Shown piece by piece: positions 7,260 to 10,341 of a DNA stretch of 10,341 bases. Each line of letters begins with the position of its first letter. Position 1 is the stretch's first letter. The DNA is from Promethearchaeota archaeon (GTDB lineage: Archaea; Asgardarchaeota; Lokiarchaeia; Sigyniarchaeales; SOKP01). The stretch is from positions 1 through 10,341 of the forward strand of contig JAUWHL010000234.1 of assembly GCA_030605895.1 (NCBI GenBank). Direction: 5' to 3'. The translations under genes were made by a program, and so were the position numbers. Under the pieces are notes generated by a model. It worked only from the letters and a program-made list of their open reading frames with translations, was not told where the DNA came from and made no database searches.

Positions 7260-9689
7260 CTATTTTTCTTTTTTTATTATTTTCTTACATAAATTTATTC
7301 CTAATCCTGTTTTTTGATTAAGAACATAAGGCTTTTCTTTTTTCACCTGGCTTGCGGTATGGTATCCTGCATTATAGAGAATACGTGCCCTCACACGAGC
7401 AACATCATTTAATCTGAGTACTAAATCAAACAATTCTTCCCGAATCCCATAATGCAATCGAATCTTTAACGTTTCTGCCATCTCAGCAATTCTTACTAAT
7501 TTATCTTGCAAATCGATCCCATGTGTGCTTAAACTGCTAGAGATAATTCCAATAAATGTAATAATTCGTTCTAAATTGTCTCTTACCGAAAACAGGTCTC
7601 CGGTCATGATGTTATATTTTTCCAATATTTCTTCAATAGGTTCTTCGTCTCCCCATTCAATAATTGGAAGAAGCATCTTGTTATCTTTTACGCGAAATTC
7701 TGCCTTCAGAACATCATATGCTTCCTTAATTAAGTTTTGGAAACTGTTTATTTCTACATTTTCTAGCTTATACCTAATAATTACACCAGATACAGGATAA
7801 AGATACAATCTGATAATTAATTTACCAAATTGAGAGCATTTTATTGTTCCGTCTTCATTTTTAATAATTAAACCCTTTTCGAATAGGTAGTTTAATATGT
7901 ATTGATTCTTTACAGATTTGGGGATGACAGAATCAACATATTTTTGAAAATTTACATCAGGATATTGTATTAAAAAGTGTAAAAATGCGATAATATGATT
8001 GCAAAACTCGAATAAAAATTCAGTATTCGCAAAATTATCAGAGATACCATTTTCAAATCCACAAGAGCATTGGATTCCAGATGTTATATCAAATTGGCAT
8101 AAATATACTCCAAATTGAGTTTTCACATACCCCGAGATGTTCTCATCATTAAATTTCGTAAGTTTCGATTCAAATATCCCATTCATTAACGTATCTACTT
8201 TATTAGCATTGGAATGAAGTTTTAATATATTTATAGGGGTAATCTCCTTAATCATTAGTAACTGTTCAATTGGAATTTTTTGTTGTTTCATTTTATGTTT
8301 AATTCCATACCAGAAATATGTTTTTTCAAAGAACTCTTTAAGTTTCTCCAAAGTAATCTTTTTCTCCTCATAAATCCTTAAAAGTACCTGTTCCTTGAGA
8401 GTATTGATTTTATTTAATCCAGAAGTTAAATCGTTATATCGAGGGATTAAATTGTTCTGTAAAGGTTGATTCTGAAAGTAATGTTCTTCAACCCACATTT
8501 TTTCTTCGATATTTTTAGTTAAAATGATTCCATATCCGATTGAATCAAGTCCAGGTCGGCCTGCTCGACCTAGAATTTGAAATACCTCATTTGCAGAAAA
8601 GGATTTGAAATAAGAGAATCCATCTCCGTTCTCGTGAAATCCCGAAAAATTTTTAATATTATGGCCAGAGGTAACATATTTTTTAAAATCCTTTAATATA
8701 ACAACCCTCGCAGGGGTGTTTACTCCCGCGGATAAAGTTGTAGTACAACAAATGACTTTAATAATTCTCTTTTTGAAATTATCTTCAATAATTTTTCGCT
8801 CTTTTGGAAGTAGTCCCGCATGATGAAAAGCAACCCCTGACTTAATTAATCCTCTTAAATCTCTATGAGCACCCCTAATTGAGGTTAATCGTTTTTCTAA
8901 TGCTTTACAGATATTTAACTCATTTTCTTCAAGAAACTTTTTGACAATATGCTTAATCTTTTCTGCTGATTGTTGGGCTCCCTTCCTTTTATTTAAAAAG
9001 ATTAAAACTTGTCCATTTTTCTCTAATGTGTTTTTTACGATTCGCTTTATAGTTGAATCTTTATTTTGGGTAATTTCAATCTTATAGTGAAGAGGTACAG
9101 GGCGATCATCAGATTTGATTAAGGTTGTTTTATTACCGAGTGAAGATAACCATGAGTTAAAAAACTCTTCGTTCGCAATAGTGGCTGAAAGACCAATGAT
9201 TTGTGGATTATGGAGAAACTCATTTAATCTAACAATCAAAGATTCTAATCGTGGTCCACGAGAACTTTCTCCAATAATGTGAATCTCATCAATAATGATC
9301 GTGGAAATGTCAAAAATCCATTCTTTATCATAAAAATTTCTTAAGATAGAATCCATCTTTTCATAGGTAGTAATGAGGATATCAGCTTTTTGTAATTTAG
9401 AATCATCAACATCATAATCTCCTATTGACAATTCTATTTTCAACCCAAAGCGTTCATAATTTTTTTTAAAATGAAAATATTTTTCTGTAGCAAGGGCTTT
9501 ATAGGGAACTAAATAGATGGATTTTCCAAAATCTTGAAAAACATTATGAATCGCACACACTTCTCCAATTAATGTTTTACCGCTTCCAGAAGGGGAACAA
9601 ACTAAAAAGGATTTTCTGAAAAATAATCCTTTTTTAATGGCTTCTTTCTGAATCTCCCTCAATTGAAAAATTTTCCCTTCAAAAAGCAC
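7260..9689 (-). CDS. Hel308-like Ski2-type DNA helicase with inserted SWIM-type zinc motif
   Basis: This is a superfamily 2 helicase expected to translocate 3'-5' on single-stranded DNA at stalled or recombining forks. Numbered from GTG 9689, motifs are SPSGSGKT (32-39), LVPYKALA (60-67), TTYEK (107-111), DEIH (134-137), LSAT (167-170), CTTTLSAGVNTPAR (about 314-327) and QILGRAGRPG (about 370-380). The C-terminus has a ratchet-like helical region and RVRAR (765-769), the RxRAR motif of Hel308 domain 5, followed by helix-hairpin-helix-like sequence. Between the second RecA domain and the ratchet lies CSC (541-543) and CNH (563-565), a CxC-x19-CxH SWIM-like motif that is not a standard part of Hel308. 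GTG 9689 is unlikely to be the true start: the frame stays open to 9797 and the extra residues complete the family's N-terminal helix. The gene lies between a small zinc-type gene and the 92-aa gene. Confidence 0.88.
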   Translation of the reverse strand: MLFEGKIFQLREIQKEAIKKGLFFRKSFLVCSPSGSGKTLIGEVCAIHNVFQDFGKSIYLVPYKALATEKYFHFKKNYERFGLKIELSIGDYDVDDSKLQKADILITTYEKMDSILRNFYDKEWIFDISTIIIDEIHIIGESSRGPRLESLIVRLNEFLHNPQIIGLSATIANEEFFNSWLSSLGNKTTLIKSDDRPVPLHYKIEITQNKDSTIKRIVKNTLEKNGQVLIFLNKRKGAQQSAEKIKHIVKKFLEENELNICKALEKRLTSIRGAHRDLRGLIKSGVAFHHAGLLPKERKIIEDNFKKRIIKVICCTTTLSAGVNTPARVVILKDFKKYVTSGHNIKNFSGFHENGDGFSYFKSFSANEVFQILGRAGRPGLDSIGYGIILTKNIEEKMWVEEHYFQNQPLQNNLIPRYNDLTSGLNKINTLKEQVLLRIYEEKKITLEKLKEFFEKTYFWYGIKHKMKQQKIPIEQLLMIKEITPINILKLHSNANKVDTLMNGIFESKLTKFNDENISGYVKTQFGVYLCQFDITSGIQCSCGFENGISDNFANTEFLFEFCNHIIAFLHFLIQYPDVNFQKYVDSVIPKSVKNQYILNYLFEKGLIIKNEDGTIKCSQFGKLIIRLYLYPVSGVIIRYKLENVEINSFQNLIKEAYDVLKAEFRVKDNKMLLPIIEWGDEEPIEEILEKYNIMTGDLFSVRDNLERIITFIGIISSSLSTHGIDLQDKLVRIAEMAETLKIRLHYGIREELFDLVLRLNDVARVRARILYNAGYHTASQVKKEKPYVLNQKTGLGINLCKKIIKKEK

Positions 9690-9797
9690 ACGTAAAATAC
9701 GTTTATCAGAAATAAATTTGAAAATCTCTTTAGAGAAGCTATCTGTTACTTGCTCTTCCTCGTTTTTATCAGTAAAATCCGTTATTGTGATTATAAA
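9690..9797 (-). other. Probable N-terminal coding extension of the Hel308-like helicase without ATG, GTG or TTG
   Basis: Reading back from GTG 9689 in the same frame there is no stop until TGA at 9800-9798. The extension ends with DSFSKEIFKFISDKRILR, which leads directly into LFEGKIFQLREIQKEA. Hel308 proteins have a helix at this position before the Gln of the Q motif, so the region looks genuinely coding. No ATG, GTG or TTG codon occurs in it. Non-canonical candidates are ATA 9794, ATC 9791 and ATA 9785, just behind a strong Shine-Dalgarno sequence. A base-call or assembly error is the alternative. Confidence 0.6.
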
Positions 9798-9803
9798 TCA
9801 CCC
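9797..9803 (-). promoter_or_regulatory. Strong Shine-Dalgarno GGGTGAT for the Hel308-like gene
   Basis: GGGTGAT (minus strand, 9803 to 9797) matches six bases of the archaeal 16S anti-Shine-Dalgarno complement. It sits immediately after the upstream gene's TGA stop (9807-9805), as expected for coupled translation. It lies more than 100 bases before GTG 9689, so it argues for initiation near 9785-9794. The in-frame codon with the best spacing is ATC 9791. Confidence 0.55.
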
Positions 9804-9804
9804 A

Positions 9805-10035
9805 TCAGTATGGATTTGTCCATTTTTTCATAAGCTCTCTAAATGTCTCTGAATCTCTTGAAATTTCTATGCTCTTGATAACTCCTACATTTCTTACCTT
9901 TAATTCTGAATTTATGTAACAGAGTAAAGCGTGAAGAGGATTGCCATGCAAGTGAATATGAGGAAAATAAATATGTGAATCTCCTTGATTTATAATATTC
10001 AATTCTATTCCAAGCTCTATATTCTGTTGACACAA
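9805..10035 (-). CDS. Small zinc-type protein (CPLC ... HIHLHGNPLH), first gene of the helicase operon
   Basis: The open frame from TTG 10035 gives 76 residues, but that TTG falls inside the sequence VICPLCQQN and would remove the first Cys of a CxxC pair. The natural protein therefore begins further upstream. With the extension it reads CPLC, then a His-rich strand FPHIHLHGNPLHALLCYINS, then KVRNVGVIKSIEISRD and a short helix ending KKWTNPY. CxxC plus HxHxH suggests a small zinc- or metal-binding fold; the family cannot be named from sequence alone. The stop lies just before the helicase ribosome site, so the two are probably co-translated. Regulation is probably from the TATA-like box at 10151-10160. 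Without a clean canonical start, a recent frameshift or sequencing indel is possible. Confidence 0.65.
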   Translation of the reverse strand: MCQQNIELGIELNIINQGDSHIYFPHIHLHGNPLHALLCYINSELKVRNVGVIKSIEISRDSETFRELMKKWTNPY

Positions 10036-10114
10036 AGGACAGATAACTTTCTGAGCTCTTTTTTTGACATTCTTTACATCTTTAATTTTTCCAAAAACGA
10101 TGACGATTATCCAT
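10036..10114 (-). other. N-terminal coding region of the zinc-type protein, possibly frameshifted at a homopolymer
   Basis: The frame of the small protein continues upstream to codon 10113-10111 (VFGKIKDVKNVKKRAQKVICP) with no ATG, GTG or TTG. Two out-of-frame ATGs could be joined by one-base changes. ATG 10114 opens MDNRHRFWKN and stops, but loss of one T from the T5 run would link it to GKIKDVKN. ATG 10071 opens MSKKELRKL, and gain of one A in the A7 run would give MSKKRAQKVICPLC. ATG 10114 is about 40 bases from a good TATA-like box. As it stands, the short frame could also act as a leader peptide. Confidence 0.45.
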
Positions 10115-10150
10115 CACTTCTACTTATTATGAAGATAAAGTAATTTGCTT

Positions 10151-10160
10151 TAATTTAAAG
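10151..10160 (-). promoter_or_regulatory. TATA-like box for the minus-strand zinc protein-helicase operon
   Basis: The minus strand reads TTTCTTTAAATTAAAG, with the box CTTTAAATTA at 10160-10151. Initiation about 26 bases downstream (near 10129) would give a leader of about 15 bases before ATG 10114, with AGTGATGG around that codon. The upstream flank is a T7 run. It shares TTTCTTTAAAT with the box before the 76-aa gene. Confidence 0.5.
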
Positions 10161-10217
10161 AAAAAAAGCAAAATACAATAAAATGGATCTCATCTCTAAA
10201 AAAGGAAGCTAAAGCTA

Positions 10218-10224
10218 TTATAAA
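10218..10224 (+). promoter_or_regulatory. TATA-like box for the rightward partial gene
   Basis: TTATAAA lies about 53 bases before ATG 10274. Initiation near 10247 would give a leader of about 27 bases. A weak ribosome site (GCGGAT, 10265-10270) precedes the ATG. The divergent promoters share the gap 10115-10273, in which I see nothing else. Confidence 0.35.
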
Positions 10225-10273
10225 TTGGATTCATAATGATATTTCATTTTGATATCTAACATAAGCGGATAAT

Positions 10274-10341
10274 ATGAAAAATTATGGTATTTCTAAAAGA
10301 GTGATCCACTCCCGCCCCATTAACGCAAGTATGCGTCAAAA
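10274..10341 (+). CDS. Start of an unidentified gene, truncated by the window end
   Basis: ATG 10274 opens a frame that runs off the window after 22 codons: MKNYGISKRVIHSRPINASM and on. The local GC content rises compared with the intergenic stretch before it, which fits coding sequence. GCGGAT a few bases upstream may serve as the ribosome site. SRPINASMRQ looks like a conserved loop, but the piece is too short for me to name a family. It is transcribed divergently from the zinc protein-helicase operon. Confidence 0.5.
   Translation, partial: MKNYGISKRVIHSRPINASMRQ

Noticed and set aside
7525..7800. 91-aa plus-strand open frame.
   Set aside because: It lies wholly inside the helicase ratchet region on the opposite strand and has no ribosome site or recognisable motif.
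9839..10033. 64-aa minus-strand open frame from GTG 10033.
   Set aside because: It is a shifted frame of the small zinc protein; the other frame carries the CPLC and HIHLHG motifs.
10299..10339. Two adjacent hairpins (GAGTG-ATC-CACTC and TTAACGCA-AGTA-TGCGTCAA) in a GC-richer patch, resembling the 3' end of a tRNA.
   Set aside because: The would-be T loop has only three bases, no matching GGGGCGG acceptor strand lies upstream, and the stretch is read through by an open frame from ATG 10274, which explains the base composition better.

Overview
This window looks like part of an AT-rich archaeal genome, most likely an Asgard (Lokiarchaeia-like) lineage. The archaeal assignment rests on four things: a Hef/FANCM-type helicase, a Hel308-type helicase with the RxRAR motif, a DUF1922-like zinc ribbon, and GGTGA-type Shine-Dalgarno sequences with archaeal TATA-like boxes. 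The Asgard placement is an inference from general protein style (large Asn/Ser/Tyr-rich anchored surface protein, small zinc proteins), not from a diagnostic marker.

Layout: (1) 3-2909 (+) is the 3' part of a large cell-surface protein: alpha/alpha-toroid (prenyltransferase-like) repeats, a beta-rich region, an Asp-Pro stalk and a C-terminal membrane anchor. An oligo-T tract follows it. (2) 2962-6257 (+) is a tight three-gene unit: a 208-aa predicted winged-helix protein, a Hef/FANCM-like helicase with a PIP-box-like motif and an apparently degenerate nuclease domain, and a zinc-ribbon protein. (3) 6279-7256 (-) holds three small charged proteins of unknown function. Two are clear tandem paralogues and the third shares a short motif at the same position. 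(4) 7260-10114 (-) holds a Hel308-like helicase with an inserted SWIM-type zinc motif, preceded by a small CPLC zinc-type protein. Neither has a canonical start codon where the protein evidence wants one. (5) 10274 to the end (+) is the beginning of an unidentified gene transcribed divergently.

Two helicases whose families act at stalled replication forks therefore converge on a cluster of small unknown proteins. This suggests a replication/repair neighbourhood (inference). The most notable points are the SWIM insertion in the Hel308-like helicase, the FANCM-like architecture of the Hef protein, the small-protein family, and the non-canonical or frameshifted starts of the minus-strand operon.
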